Source: Muribaculaceae bacterium (GTDB taxonomy: Bacteria; Bacteroidota; Bacteroidia; Bacteroidales; Muribaculaceae). From it: 36,591 bases of DNA. Position numbers and translations under genes: made by a program. The stretch's first letter is position 1. Each line of letters begins with the position of its first letter. This document shows positions 1 through 8,871 of the stretch, piece by piece. Location: the NCBI GenBank assembly GCA_022509225.1, contig JAFLTM010000011.1:1-36591 (forward strand), read 5' to 3'. The notes under the pieces were generated by a model, which saw nothing but the letters and a program-made list of their open reading frames with translations, ran no database searches and was not told the DNA's origin.

Positions 1-447
1 GAGTTCCTGAAGTATTACCCGGGAGATATCTCGGATTTTCAAAACTTGTTATTAGGCAGGGTGGTATTTCCGGGGATTGGAGAACTGCGAGAAGAAATCA
101 TTGAATCATTAATCATCGAACCTACAGACGAGGGCCTTTCCCTGGTTCCCGAAGAGGAATTTAGAATTGATGGGTTTGACTATGGATATATCACTGACAT
201 CGACATGAAGCCATTGGTATTTCTTGCTTTTAGGACAGATGACCAAAACGACAGTGCATCTATAAATTATTACTATGATGCAACCCGATATTATATGGAC
301 CTGAATGTTCATTCCAACGGATTCTCCTTGCAGCCGTCGCTTGAATTAAATTATCCGGAATGGTCTGGTGAACCGTTGAAACCTCTCAATACCACCAGAT
401 TTACTTACCTTTCTCTACCTGAATTCATTAAAAATTTTGGCAAGTAA
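1..447 (+). CDS. DUF4292-type lipoprotein, C-terminal part (5' end outside window)
   Basis: The reading frame is open from base 1 (EFLKYYPGDISDF...) and runs to a TAA at 445-447, so the TTG at 46 used by the ORF track is internal and the gene starts upstream of the window. About 148 residues are visible. They look like the C-terminal half of a DUF4292 protein: alternating beta-strand-like stretches such as GFDYGYITDIDMKP and a closing segment WSGEPLKPLNTTRF. Proteins of this family are usually envelope lipoproteins, but the N-terminus that would show a lipobox is missing here. The stop codon directly abuts the ATG of the EnvC-like gene (TAAATG), a pairing common in Bacteroidetes, so the two are almost certainly co-transcribed. 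The molecular role is unknown. The family call comes from recognition of sequence style and neighbour, not from a profile search. Confidence 0.7.
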   Translation, partial: EFLKYYPGDISDFQNLLLGRVVFPGIGELREEIIESLIIEPTDEGLSLVPEEEFRIDGFDYGYITDIDMKPLVFLAFRTDDQNDSASINYYYDATRYYMDLNVHSNGFSLQPSLELNYPEWSGEPLKPLNTTRFTYLSLPEFIKNFGK

Positions 448-1980
448 ATGAAGAAGGTGCTTTATAAAACACTATTAGCCGTTTTGATTGTGGCTTTTAT
501 GCCTGCAATCATCCCTTCTTCGTCCCATGATATATTTGCGCAAAAGAAAACCACCAACCAAAAACAGAAAAAAACCCAGACAAAAAGTAATGCTCGTCAG
601 GTTCAAAACAACCGGACAAGGAAAGTTACCACACCGAAGACATCAGACGAGGCAAGAAAGAGAAAAGAAGCTGCAGAAAAAGAGATAAAACTAACTCAGG
701 AACAGATACGGCAAAATGACCTAAATGTTAAAAAAGGACTTTCAGAACTCGGAAAACTTCAGGGTGATATTGAATCAACGCAGGGAAAAATTAATGATCT
801 GACAACAAAACTAAACGGTATAAACAATAACATCAACTCTCTGGAAACCGGCATTGCAAACTCTGAAAAAGAACTGGAGAGATTAAGGGATGAATATCTC
901 AAGGCCATAAAAAAAATGCGTGTCAGCAAGAAAAATAATTCTGACCTTGCATTTATCTTTTCTTCAGGAAGTTTCAATCAGGCTATAAGAAGAATACGTT
1001 ACTTAAAAGAGTTTTCTACCTGGAGAGAGGGGCAATCGGGAGAAATTCAGGCTAAGCTAACCGATTTGCAGAACGAAAAAGATGCTTTGGCAAAAGCCAA
1101 GGAGGAGGAAACTAACGCTCTGTCTCTACAGCAAAAAAATCAATCTGAACTTGAAAGTCAGTATAAACGGCAGGAGGAAGTAGTGGCAGAGTTAAAAAAG
1201 AATGGAACTGCCCTTGCATCCCATCTTAAAAAGAAGCAAGAGGAAGCCAATGAGCTTAACAACATGATTTCCAAACTTATTGCCGAGGAACAAAGAAAAT
1301 CCGAGTTGGAACGGCAGGCTGAATTGGAGCGTCAGGCAAAATTGGAGCAAGAGGCAAGGGAGCGGGAACTTGCTCAAGCCCGGGAAGAAAAAAAAGTTGA
1401 TAAAAAACCTTCTCAAGAACAGATCAAGGCAGATAAAAATAATAGCAAGTCAAATAAGACCTCAACCGCGTCAAATAAAAAAGAATCAGGGGGAGATTAT
1501 GCCCAGGCAAGGAAAAGGGCACCAAGGAACACACCTGCCCAACCCGCTGCGGCGTCAACCTCCAATTTCAGTGATATGAAAGGGCATCTGCCCTCCCCCA
1601 CTTCCGGGAGCTTTAAGGTAACTTCAAGATTCGGAAGGCAAACTCTTCCCGACTTACCTGATGTTGTCTACGACAATCCGGGCATAGATGCCGAAACCGA
1701 TGCCGGAAGTACTGCTAAGGCTGTTTTTTCCGGCAAAGTGTCGGGAGTTTATCTGCTACCAGGCTACAACACTGTCATCATAGTTAGTCACGGTGACTAT
1801 TATACAGTATATGGCAATATACAGACACCAACAGTGAAAACAGGAGACAAAGTGGAAATAGGACAAAATCTGGGCACACTGGCTCCAAACGAGGAGGACA
1901 ATGGCCATTCTTCAATTCATTTTGAAGTGTGGAAAAACAGGGATAAACTGAATCCTTTAGACTGGCTTGCCCTTAGATGA
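448..1980 (+). CDS. EnvC-like murein hydrolase activator (degenerate M23/LytM domain, coiled coil)
   Basis: The 510-residue protein has an N-terminal signal peptide (about 1-31, hydrophobic LLAVLIVAFMPAII). A long Lys/Glu/Gln-rich coiled coil follows (about 75-300), then a low-complexity linker and a C-terminal LytM/M23 domain (about 385-510). The metal site is broken. The usual HxxxD is N410-P-G-I-D414, the HxH pair is S489-I-H491, and the catalytic His of the YxHL motif is Asn (YGNI). Such degenerate LytM domains with coiled coils are typical of EnvC, which does not cut peptidoglycan but activates amidases at the division site. That role is inferred here. It starts immediately after the DUF4292 stop codon. 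Its last 24 bases overlap the 3' end of the convergent flippase gene. Alternative reading: a general M23 endopeptidase, disfavoured because the zinc ligands are lost. Confidence 0.85.
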   Translation: MKKVLYKTLLAVLIVAFMPAIIPSSSHDIFAQKKTTNQKQKKTQTKSNARQVQNNRTRKVTTPKTSDEARKRKEAAEKEIKLTQEQIRQNDLNVKKGLSELGKLQGDIESTQGKINDLTTKLNGINNNINSLETGIANSEKELERLRDEYLKAIKKMRVSKKNNSDLAFIFSSGSFNQAIRRIRYLKEFSTWREGQSGEIQAKLTDLQNEKDALAKAKEEETNALSLQQKNQSELESQYKRQEEVVAELKKNGTALASHLKKKQEEANELNNMISKLIAEEQRKSELERQAELERQAKLEQEARERELAQAREEKKVDKKPSQEQIKADKNNSKSNKTSTASNKKESGGDYAQARKRAPRNTPAQPAAASTSNFSDMKGHLPSPTSGSFKVTSRFGRQTLPDLPDVVYDNPGIDAETDAGSTAKAVFSGKVSGVYLLPGYNTVIIVSHGDYYTVYGNIQTPTVKTGDKVEIGQNLGTLAPNEEDNGHSSIHFEVWKNRDKLNPLDWLALR

Positions 1981-3489
1981 GACTCGTCTTTTCAAATTCA
2001 AGAACGACCAGGTTAATATTAAAATCGTTGTCGCTCCCATCAACGCATACGATAAAAGTGAATCTTCAATTATAGAGAAAAGGAATACAGCAATCACCAT
2101 CACGGCACCCATGGCAGACTGACTTAGGGAACTTTGAGAAAAATCGTAATCATATAGTTTCCTGTTCACTGTGTAATATAGTATTATACATAAACCGTTA
2201 TCCAAAACAAGGGCATAACCCAGACCGATCAAACCAAAGAAATAAAAAAATACGCAAGCCAATAACAATGTAAGCAGATTGGCTGCCAAACCTTCTAAAA
2301 GAAAATATATTTTTTTGTCGCCTTTTGCATATGAAATATAGGCCATAGGGAAGGAAAACGCCCTTAACATAACGCCAAGTCCCATCCACCTCATAAGATG
2401 GGTTATCGGTTCAAAGCTTTCTGACAATAACAATCTGATCAATACGGGAGCCGTGAGTATCAAAAGCGCCATAGCCGGGGCTATCAGCCAAGCCACTACT
2501 TCAGTCTGACGATTCACTGTGTCTTTCATTTTCAAATTGTCACCGGCAACTTTTGTGAGTCTCGGGAAATAATCAAGCGAACATGCTGCAAAAACCGTAA
2601 CTGCATATTGATTTGTGACGGTGTTGGCAGCCTGATATAGCCCCACATCATCTATTGAACCGAATATCCTCACAAAGAGATTTATAAGATAGGTGACCAT
2701 TGTGGCTATCAATTCTCCCGACATCAGGACAATTCCAAATAACAAGAGATGCTTCAACAAGGGGACATGTTCTTTCCAGGAATATGAAGTCAGTGAGAGA
2801 TCCACAACCTTTCTCAGTGCTATGAAATAACTAATATAAAGAGATACGGAAATTGCAATAATGGCAGGCACAATACCATTAACACCAAACGCATAGTATA
2901 AAGGCACTCCCACGCATAGACCCGTGAGAGAACCTGCTATCGAGGAACGTGACAATTTTCTTACATCACGCAATCCTTGTAACACTGAAAATAATCCCGA
3001 TCCCGCTATACCGAATCCCACGGCTATCCCGAGCAGCATAAATTGCCATGACATCCTGTCGGTCCCGAAAGTAATCCTGCTCAAGGTTTTACTCAAAACA
3101 ACACACAGGAGAGCTCCAAAAACTGCCGTTACAGAATTCAGGAACAATGATGATTTCACAACCGAGGGAAGTTCCCTTTTATTATCTGAATTGGTTGCCG
3201 TGACCCTAATGATGGATTGTGTCACACCTAAGGAAGAGAACCTTTGCAATGTATTGGATGCAGACGTAAACAGTGAAGAAAATCCCATACCCTCCGGACC
3301 GAGGATAACGGCAACAAACTTACCTCTGACCAGATTGACAAGTATATTGAAAATCTGGAATCCCCCAAGAGTTGATGCACCCTTTAGAATATTCCTGTAA
3401 GATGACTCCCCATTCTCTTTATCGACCGATAAATCGACCGGGTGAATCGATCCCATTTCTTCATTATTTATGCAAGTTTCTCTCTCCAA
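1957..3489 (-). CDS. Polysaccharide flippase (Wzx/MOP exporter superfamily)
   Basis: A 510-residue, very hydrophobic protein with roughly a dozen predicted membrane helices. The N-terminal part (ILKGASTLGGFQIFNILVNLVRGKFVAVILGPEGMGF) is characteristic of O-antigen and capsule flippases of the polysaccharide transport/MATE-like MOP superfamily. These move lipid-linked oligosaccharides across the inner membrane. It lies downstream of, and in the same direction as, the glycosyltransferase gene, overlapping it by 22 nt, so the two form an operon. The annotated start gives that overlap. A second in-frame ATG 11 codons in (MGSIHP) would lie 11 nt after the upstream stop and is equally possible. The 3' end overlaps the EnvC-like gene by 24 bp in convergent orientation. 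The glycan substrate cannot be told from sequence. Confidence 0.85.
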   Translation of the reverse strand: MERETCINNEEMGSIHPVDLSVDKENGESSYRNILKGASTLGGFQIFNILVNLVRGKFVAVILGPEGMGFSSLFTSASNTLQRFSSLGVTQSIIRVTATNSDNKRELPSVVKSSLFLNSVTAVFGALLCVVLSKTLSRITFGTDRMSWQFMLLGIAVGFGIAGSGLFSVLQGLRDVRKLSRSSIAGSLTGLCVGVPLYYAFGVNGIVPAIIAISVSLYISYFIALRKVVDLSLTSYSWKEHVPLLKHLLLFGIVLMSGELIATMVTYLINLFVRIFGSIDDVGLYQAANTVTNQYAVTVFAACSLDYFPRLTKVAGDNLKMKDTVNRQTEVVAWLIAPAMALLILTAPVLIRLLLSESFEPITHLMRWMGLGVMLRAFSFPMAYISYAKGDKKIYFLLEGLAANLLTLLLACVFFYFFGLIGLGYALVLDNGLCIILYYTVNRKLYDYDFSQSSLSQSAMGAVMVIAVFLFSIIEDSLLSYALMGATTILILTWSFLNLKRRVSSKGKPV

Positions 3490-4571
3490 CTCTTTACAAA
3501 CTTATCTGCCACTATTCCCGAATCGTTAAATTTTTCCACCAAACGACGACCCTCCTTTCCTCTTTGAATTATTTCAGTTTTGTTTTCAACCAAAGCAAGT
3601 AATCTTTCATATATGTCATTGTCAGAGGGAGATATAGAGATCACAGGCTTTGTGTCATGCCATCCAAGGTAATCATAGTATTCCTTCTGCCCCCCCGTGA
3701 CAGCCACCTTTCCCAACGCCATGGCATATAATGCATTCATCGCCGGAGCATAGGCATATAGTTGATCAAGAACAATATTGGAAGATGATATCCTTTTGAC
3801 ATATTCTTTAAAGGAAAGATCTTTGAAGGTATCCACAATGACTTTGCCGGGATAGGAATCTTCTAATTTACGTGCTAATTTTAATAGTTTTAGAGTACCC
3901 TTCTTAAGTTCTGTACCTGATCTAATCCCAATTGTTATATTAACGGGATATCCTACTTCAAAAGTCGGTAGAGGAAGAGATTTGAGATCGATCGGCAAAT
4001 TGGTGAAAGTCAATTTTTCTCCTATTAAACCGCGTGCAGCCATATCATATTCAGGCAAAACTGACATGGCTCCGTCAATCTTGTACAGAATATATTCACT
4101 CCACATTTTATTTGCGTGGCTCATCCACCCGTATAAAACACCGGGATTCTCTTTATGAAACTCAGTGAAATCTTCGCCGATCTTAAATTCTGAATATCTA
4201 AAGATTTTTCCCTCGTAACAAGTTTTACAGAAATTGTAATCGTTTCCGGCCAAAGTCAAAAAAACTGTTGAGTTCTCACCTTTCAACCGATCAAAAAAAT
4301 ATTTGATTTTCCCGGGTCGGAGATTTAGGAAATTTGTATTGATCAGCTGGACAACATCATATCCTGTTAATCGAGGCAACAAAGAAAATAAATCATAGAG
4401 ATATTTTATCCCACCTCTGACACCTGACATCCTTTTTAGATAAAAATCGGATTCTACATCCATGTGTCCGCAACGGTCAGATATAATATATGTTTCATGA
4501 CCGGAATCTCTCAATGCCTTGGCAAGAGTGGAATGTAGATTAGAATAATCTCCTATAAATAGGATTCTCAT
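3468..4571 (-). CDS. Glycosyltransferase (GT-B, family 4-like)
   Basis: The 367-residue cytosolic protein opens with MRILFIGDYSNLHSTLAKALRDSGHE, the N-terminal Rossmann strand and helix of GT-B glycosyltransferases. The C-terminal half has the donor-side pattern PAMNALYAMALGKVAVTGG, matching the EAMA-G-PV region of GT4 enzymes but lacking a clear E-x7-E motif. A segment with several aromatic and cysteine residues (NDYNFCKTCYEGKIFRYSEFK) is distinctive and unassigned. It is the first gene of a two-gene minus-strand operon with the flippase, and it is divergent from a GT2 gene 67 bp away. It probably adds one sugar in assembly of a surface glycan. Donor and acceptor are unknown. Confidence 0.75.
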   Translation of the reverse strand: MRILFIGDYSNLHSTLAKALRDSGHETYIISDRCGHMDVESDFYLKRMSGVRGGIKYLYDLFSLLPRLTGYDVVQLINTNFLNLRPGKIKYFFDRLKGENSTVFLTLAGNDYNFCKTCYEGKIFRYSEFKIGEDFTEFHKENPGVLYGWMSHANKMWSEYILYKIDGAMSVLPEYDMAARGLIGEKLTFTNLPIDLKSLPLPTFEVGYPVNITIGIRSGTELKKGTLKLLKLARKLEDSYPGKVIVDTFKDLSFKEYVKRISSSNIVLDQLYAYAPAMNALYAMALGKVAVTGGQKEYYDYLGWHDTKPVISISPSDNDIYERLLALVENKTEIIQRGKEGRRLVEKFNDSGIVADKFVKSWREKLA

Positions 4572-4626
4572 ACATATTTAACGTGTGTTTTATTAAAGTT
4601 AATATGTCATAAAAGTCAATTTATTG

Positions 4627-4634
4627 TAATTTTG
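4627..4634 (+). promoter_or_regulatory. Candidate Bacteroidetes -7 element upstream of the GT2 gene
   Basis: TAATTTTG matches the Bacteroidetes -7 consensus TAnnTTTG and sits only 4 bases before the ATG of the GT2 gene. No good TTTG -33 element is seen at the right distance (only TATG at about 4603-4606). If used, the transcript would have almost no 5' leader. In AT-rich DNA an eight-base match can occur by chance. Confidence 0.4.
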
Positions 4635-4638
4635 TTTT

Positions 4639-5571
4639 ATGAATCCATTGGTCTCTATTGTAATTCCGGTATTTGAAAGGGAACACCTTATCGAAAGGAC
4701 TCTTGACACAATACACCGGCAAACCTACCGACCCATGGAAGTAATTATAGTCGATAACGGGTCCTCCGACAAAACTTTAGATAAGGTTCGGGCGTGGAGG
4801 CAAAAAACTGATAAAGAAATTACTGTTCAAATTCTTGAGGAAAAAAAACATGGGGCACCCTTTGCAAGACAAAAGGGATTTCATAATACACATGGGGAAT
4901 ATCTTATCTTTTTTGATTCGGACGATGAAATGCACCCCGATCTTATATCATTGGCAATCAATAATTTTCATAGGTATCCCGACACAGACATTGTGTGTTG
5001 GAAATGCAGGATTCATAAATTAGACGGAAAAGTAAAAATTCCTCCCCTCAATATAAAACATCCACTTGAAGGTCATCTAATCCATTCTTTGTTACGTACT
5101 CAAGGGTATATGACAAAAAAAACATTCTTCTCCAAAACGGAAGGATGGTCCAAACCCCTGCAGGTATGGAATGACCTTGAAACAGGATTCCGACTGCTGC
5201 AATTAAATCCCCGCATCCGAAGAATTAATAAAATATTGGTTGAAGTGAATTGCCAGCATCTGTCGCTCACAGGTAAAAGCTTTTCTGAAAAGAAGGGAGA
5301 ATGGGAAAAATCAATTGAAGAGATCAGAAGAAACTATATCTCCAGTGATGGGAGTTTTCAATTAAATACTGAGAAAATCTTAACCTATCGTGAAGTGATC
5401 CTGTCTGCCCAATATTTTCGGGAAGGTTCCTTTAAAGCTGCAAAAGAACTATTTGATAAAGCTTTGCAAAATAAGAAATTTGTTGATAAAATGCTATTAG
5501 CTTTTGCCTTTCATTACACACGGCTCGGAGGGAGAGGTGCCTGGAAGTTGATCCGTTGTTTTTATCTCTGA
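4639..5571 (+). CDS. Family 2 glycosyltransferase
   Basis: A 310-residue GT-A fold enzyme. The N-terminal strand and loop VSIVIPVFEREHLIERTLDTIHRQTYRPMEVIIVDNGSSDKT is a textbook GT2 nucleotide-sugar binding region. The DxD-type metal-binding motif is visible as LIFFDSDDEM (about residues 90-100). A later WNDLETGFRLL segment fits the acceptor-side ED region. The C-terminal about 90 residues are helical (TYREVILSAQYFREGSFKAAKELFDKAL) and resemble a single TPR-like unit. No membrane helix is obvious, so it is likely cytosolic or peripheral. It is transcribed divergently from the GT4-like gene and converges on gldN with a 17-bp gap. Involvement in the same surface glycan as the adjacent flippase is inferred from position. 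Confidence 0.88.
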   Translation: MNPLVSIVIPVFEREHLIERTLDTIHRQTYRPMEVIIVDNGSSDKTLDKVRAWRQKTDKEITVQILEEKKHGAPFARQKGFHNTHGEYLIFFDSDDEMHPDLISLAINNFHRYPDTDIVCWKCRIHKLDGKVKIPPLNIKHPLEGHLIHSLLRTQGYMTKKTFFSKTEGWSKPLQVWNDLETGFRLLQLNPRIRRINKILVEVNCQHLSLTGKSFSEKKGEWEKSIEEIRRNYISSDGSFQLNTEKILTYREVILSAQYFREGSFKAAKELFDKALQNKKFVDKMLLAFAFHYTRLGGRGAWKLIRCFYL

Positions 5572-5588
5572 AAGCACTTTCTACTCAA

Positions 5589-6620
5589 TTATTTTTTACG
5601 TCTTCTCACTGACTTCTCTGCAGCAGAATTTACAGAATTCGAGTTAAGGTTCTTTATTTTCTTGGTTGACTTTTTCTTAGATCTTGATGAAACCGATTTC
5701 CTTTCCGGAATTTCTTTAGCAGAGTCAACCACCGTTTCCTTTTGTTGAAACTTACGGCTTTCTTCCTTCCCCGCAAGATATTCTTCCCGGGTTGGTACCC
5801 ATTGATCCTTACCGTAATTAATCAATTTGGCATCGATTGAATCTTGTGCATGTTTCAGATCATCCTCATCCGGATACATCTGAGCGAGTGTCAGGTTCCT
5901 GTTATTTTTGGTTTTATAGATTTCACCGTCATATAGCCTTAAAGTGAAATAATCATTCAATGAATATTTCTGAAGATCATTTTCATCATCCGCAGCTACA
6001 AACACATTCATAAGGAAAGGTCTGATATCGGCATACCTTATCCAAAACATAGGATAAGGCAATCTGTCTCCGAAATCACTATATCGTTCAATAATAGGGC
6101 ATAGCGCCTCAAGCGAAGTTGTCATTGCATTTGAACGATTGTCGAATTCCCAATTTTCAATTATGTAATAGGCAGAAATCTGAGAGGAGGGAACCTCATC
6201 ACCGAGCTCAAACCTCTCTTTCATATCGCTGACATTTATTTTGTAATCGTCTGTGAAAATTTCTCTTCCATCAAGATATTCATAGGCAGGCACTTTCCCC
6301 TCTACAACCAAATTATACAAGATACTCATCAGATTACCTTGATTATCAGTCACCTCCTCCGGAAAATTCAATGCTGCATTCTTTTCTTTATTCAAATCTA
6401 ATTTTCGATAAACCCGTTTTTGATAAGAAATATCAGCATCAGAAGCCAGCTTGGTGCCATATATAGTCTGCATTTTCCCTGACAACTCGGTGTTGGCAGG
6501 CGTTTCTTTCTTTTCTCCGGAAACACGTTTTTTAACGACTCCTGCACTTTCAACCTGCCCCATCAAAGTGAAGGTAAGAATAATCGGAGTTATCAAAGTT
6601 ATGACTTTTCTTGATTTCAT
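5589..6620 (-). CDS. gldN: GldN/PorN, type IX secretion ring protein
   Basis: The 343-residue exported protein has a signal peptide (VITLITPIILTFTLMGQVESA). Its body is typical of GldN/PorN: KINVSDMKERFELGDEVPSSQISAYYIIENWEFD followed by IRYADIRPFLMNV. In the T9SS, GldN joins the lipoprotein GldK in a large periplasmic ring attached to the outer membrane. It is the last gene of the porT-porP-gldK-gldL-gldM-gldN operon, 11 nt after gldM. The final about 45 residues form a strongly basic low-complexity tail (SRSKKKSTKKIKNL... to SVRRRKK), longer and more charged than expected for the family. The start ATG follows the gldM stop closely and gives a good signal peptide. Confidence 0.93.
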   Translation of the reverse strand: MKSRKVITLITPIILTFTLMGQVESAGVVKKRVSGEKKETPANTELSGKMQTIYGTKLASDADISYQKRVYRKLDLNKEKNAALNFPEEVTDNQGNLMSILYNLVVEGKVPAYEYLDGREIFTDDYKINVSDMKERFELGDEVPSSQISAYYIIENWEFDNRSNAMTTSLEALCPIIERYSDFGDRLPYPMFWIRYADIRPFLMNVFVAADDENDLQKYSLNDYFTLRLYDGEIYKTKNNRNLTLAQMYPDEDDLKHAQDSIDAKLINYGKDQWVPTREEYLAGKEESRKFQQKETVVDSAKEIPERKSVSSRSKKKSTKKIKNLNSNSVNSAAEKSVRRRKK

Positions 6621-6631
6621 AGATGTTTGAT

Positions 6632-8209
6632 CTAATTCAGTGACACTTCCATGGGAGGGATTGACCTTATTATGCCGTCAGGCCCTTTTGCTTTCACATT
6701 AGATATGAAGAAACTCTTTCCAGGTTTCAACCTTCTTATCTGTTCTTTCTGACGTGGAGAGAAGTTCGCTCCGTCAGATTGTTCGGGCAAGGCATTTCCC
6801 ATTGCATCTAAAAACACAGTTGAAAAAGACACCACGGAATAAGAGACATTAAGCATATTATCGTCAATTGCAGCCCCAAGTTCTTCTGTAGCCAGTAATT
6901 GTGATTTTGAAATTCTGGATGGGCTTCCCTTATAAACAACCGGATTCCCCTGGGCATCTTTTATGCTGATAAAGGGAGATGGATCAGGCAAACGTCTTAC
7001 TCTGAAATTCATTGAACCTACGTTCATGGGTTTCCCTTCAATAATGGCCGTTACAGTTATAACAGCATCTTTATCAATTTGTGAGGGATGAGCCACCCAT
7101 TTGTCGCCTTTCCTTGTCAACGTGCCGTTGGTCATTGTTGCATTGACCGACTGCATTGGAACTCCCGGAACGGAAATACTTACAGGATTATCTATACCTG
7201 CATAAAGCACATTCATCATTTCAGGCGATATGGTAGCCATTGGTTCCATAACGGTAAATGACGATGTAAATGGCCTTTTTTCCACAGCACCGTTACTCTT
7301 CTTTATCTCTATATAACCTGAAAAATCGTGGCGACCGGGTGTGGCAGCGCCCAATTCAAGATATCCTGAAGGATCAGAAAGTTTCTCTCCGTTCACAAAA
7401 ATAGTTGGACGTTGAGTTGTGTCAACCGCAGCCATGACTATCTGAGCAGTGTATTTACCACCCTTCATAACAAGATTCGAAGTCGGGATAACATAAGGGT
7501 TCATCTGATTAACCCTATTGTCACCTATATCTACATTGGTTATGATATTTGCCAGGGCTTCGCTTTCAGCTTCCCGAATATCGTTTTGAATTTTCGAAAG
7601 ATGAGTCAATGCAGCAATAGCAGGAACATTTTCAAATAAAGCCTCCTCCCACATTACATCACTTTCACCGACATTCGATTTGCTTATATTTTCTGTAGAA
7701 AGCATGTCGTTTAATGCCTTTTTCTTGAGAGAATCAGCAACGATTGAGGCTATCATAATCCTGTAGTCATCAATTCCACTCCTTAATTTAGTTCCATGAC
7801 GCGTGACTGGATTCAACATAACCACTGATGCAGCTTCAAGATTGTCTAAATTCACAAGATTGTCAGGATTTCCGGCCTCACCGTCTGCAACCACTGCTAT
7901 AATGGTCTTTAAAGAGTCTATTGAATTCAACAAGATTTCTGAGTGCTGTCTCAATTCCAATCCCTTGTAATACCATGGACCCACTTTCTCAGGATTCCTA
8001 TTGTATAACATTGTGAGATAGGAAAACTGGGCATCATTCTTTGCCGCCATATTGACATTGGTTCTCTTTAATCCGTCATGGACCTTGTTGAATCCGTTGA
8101 GAACATCACTCGACACATTTAACGCCAAAAAAGCCGTGAGGACGATATACATCAAATTAATCATCCTCTGTCGCGGGGACATTCTTGTGACATGATTCCC
8201 GGAACCCAT
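6632..8209 (-). CDS. gldM: GldM/PorM, type IX secretion motor protein
   Basis: The 525-residue protein has a short cytosolic N-terminus (SPRQRMINLM), a single transmembrane helix (YIVLTAFLALNVSSDVL) and a long periplasmic region, the architecture of GldM/PorM. In the family, GldM dimers sit inside a GldL ring and form a proton-motive-force-driven motor, with the periplasmic part reaching the GldK/GldN ring. The N-terminus MGSGNHVTRMSPRQRMINLMY lines up with known GldM N-termini, which supports the chosen start over the internal Met10. Its length is close to the family norm. It starts 7 nt after gldL and is followed 11 nt later by gldN. Confidence 0.95.
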   Translation of the reverse strand: MGSGNHVTRMSPRQRMINLMYIVLTAFLALNVSSDVLNGFNKVHDGLKRTNVNMAAKNDAQFSYLTMLYNRNPEKVGPWYYKGLELRQHSEILLNSIDSLKTIIAVVADGEAGNPDNLVNLDNLEAASVVMLNPVTRHGTKLRSGIDDYRIMIASIVADSLKKKALNDMLSTENISKSNVGESDVMWEEALFENVPAIAALTHLSKIQNDIREAESEALANIITNVDIGDNRVNQMNPYVIPTSNLVMKGGKYTAQIVMAAVDTTQRPTIFVNGEKLSDPSGYLELGAATPGRHDFSGYIEIKKSNGAVEKRPFTSSFTVMEPMATISPEMMNVLYAGIDNPVSISVPGVPMQSVNATMTNGTLTRKGDKWVAHPSQIDKDAVITVTAIIEGKPMNVGSMNFRVRRLPDPSPFISIKDAQGNPVVYKGSPSRISKSQLLATEELGAAIDDNMLNVSYSVVSFSTVFLDAMGNALPEQSDGANFSPRQKEQIRRLKPGKSFFISNVKAKGPDGIIRSIPPMEVSLN

Positions 8210-8216
8210 GGCAGTT

Positions 8217-8870
8217 TTATTTGTTTGTATCTGGCACCATCGCCTTTATTATTCTTTCATACACAGCATTCAATTCTCTCATATTGGCAGTCATTTTCTC
8301 TGCCTCCATTTTATATTTCAAAGATTCCTGTGATGATCTTTCATAGAGATTTTTTATCTCCTCCAACTGCTTGCTTACACCATCCATATTTTGCAGCTGA
8401 GAGGAAACATCTCTTAACTGCAGCTCATAAATACTGTTGATTGCCGACAAATGACGATTGAGTTCGGACATTTGGCGTGAAACATTATCAATGGCCGAAA
8501 CAAATTGTTCCGATGTGTCATTTAGACGTTGAATACTCGCCTCTTCCATAAATGACACGGGCAAAGCAGCTGCACCAGATAATTGCAATTCATTCGATGT
8601 ATAGTTGTTTTCTTTTAGCACAGGCAACACTTCTTCCCAATCAACTTCCTTGTGAGGACGGTCGAAAGCAGTCAGGATAAACATGAAAATCTCTGTGCCC
8701 ATTCCAATGCAGAGCAAAAGATTACCTCCCGGCAGATGCAAAATCTTAAACAATGCACCCCAAATCACAATTGCGGCACCGACTGAATAGGCTATGTTAA
8801 AGAAACGTTGACCTTTTTCTCCCTGTAGGAATCTTTCAATCACATTCGCGTATCTCTTAATCTTAACCAT
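8217..8870 (-). CDS. gldL: GldL/PorL, type IX secretion motor protein
   Basis: The product has two closely spaced membrane helices near the N-terminus (AYSVGAAIVIWGALFKIL and LLLCIGMGTEIFMFILTAF) followed by a cytosolic helical, coiled-coil-like domain. This is the GldL layout. The glutamate inside the second helix (E60 in this numbering, GMGTE) corresponds to the conserved membrane glutamate thought to carry protons in the GldLM motor. The ORF track starts at 8903. The ATG at 8870 was chosen because it begins with the family-typical MVKIKRY and lies one base after the gldK stop (TGA-T-ATG), giving 217 residues. The longer form would overlap gldK by 32 nt. Confidence 0.93.
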   Translation of the reverse strand: MVKIKRYANVIERFLQGEKGQRFFNIAYSVGAAIVIWGALFKILHLPGGNLLLCIGMGTEIFMFILTAFDRPHKEVDWEEVLPVLKENNYTSNELQLSGAAALPVSFMEEASIQRLNDTSEQFVSAIDNVSRQMSELNRHLSAINSIYELQLRDVSSQLQNMDGVSKQLEEIKNLYERSSQESLKYKMEAEKMTANMRELNAVYERIIKAMVPDTNK

Positions 8871-8871
8871 A

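Noticed and set aside
46-447. TTG start of the first ORF
   Set aside because: The frame is open to base 1 with protein-like sequence, so the TTG is internal and the gene is truncated by the window edge.
1280-1579. 99-residue ORF inside the EnvC-like gene
   Set aside because: It is an out-of-frame reading of the Lys/Glu-rich coiled-coil region, with biased composition only.
2924-3400. 158-residue plus-strand ORF
   Set aside because: It is antisense to the well-supported flippase gene, its composition is not protein-like, and it has no neighbour or promoter logic.
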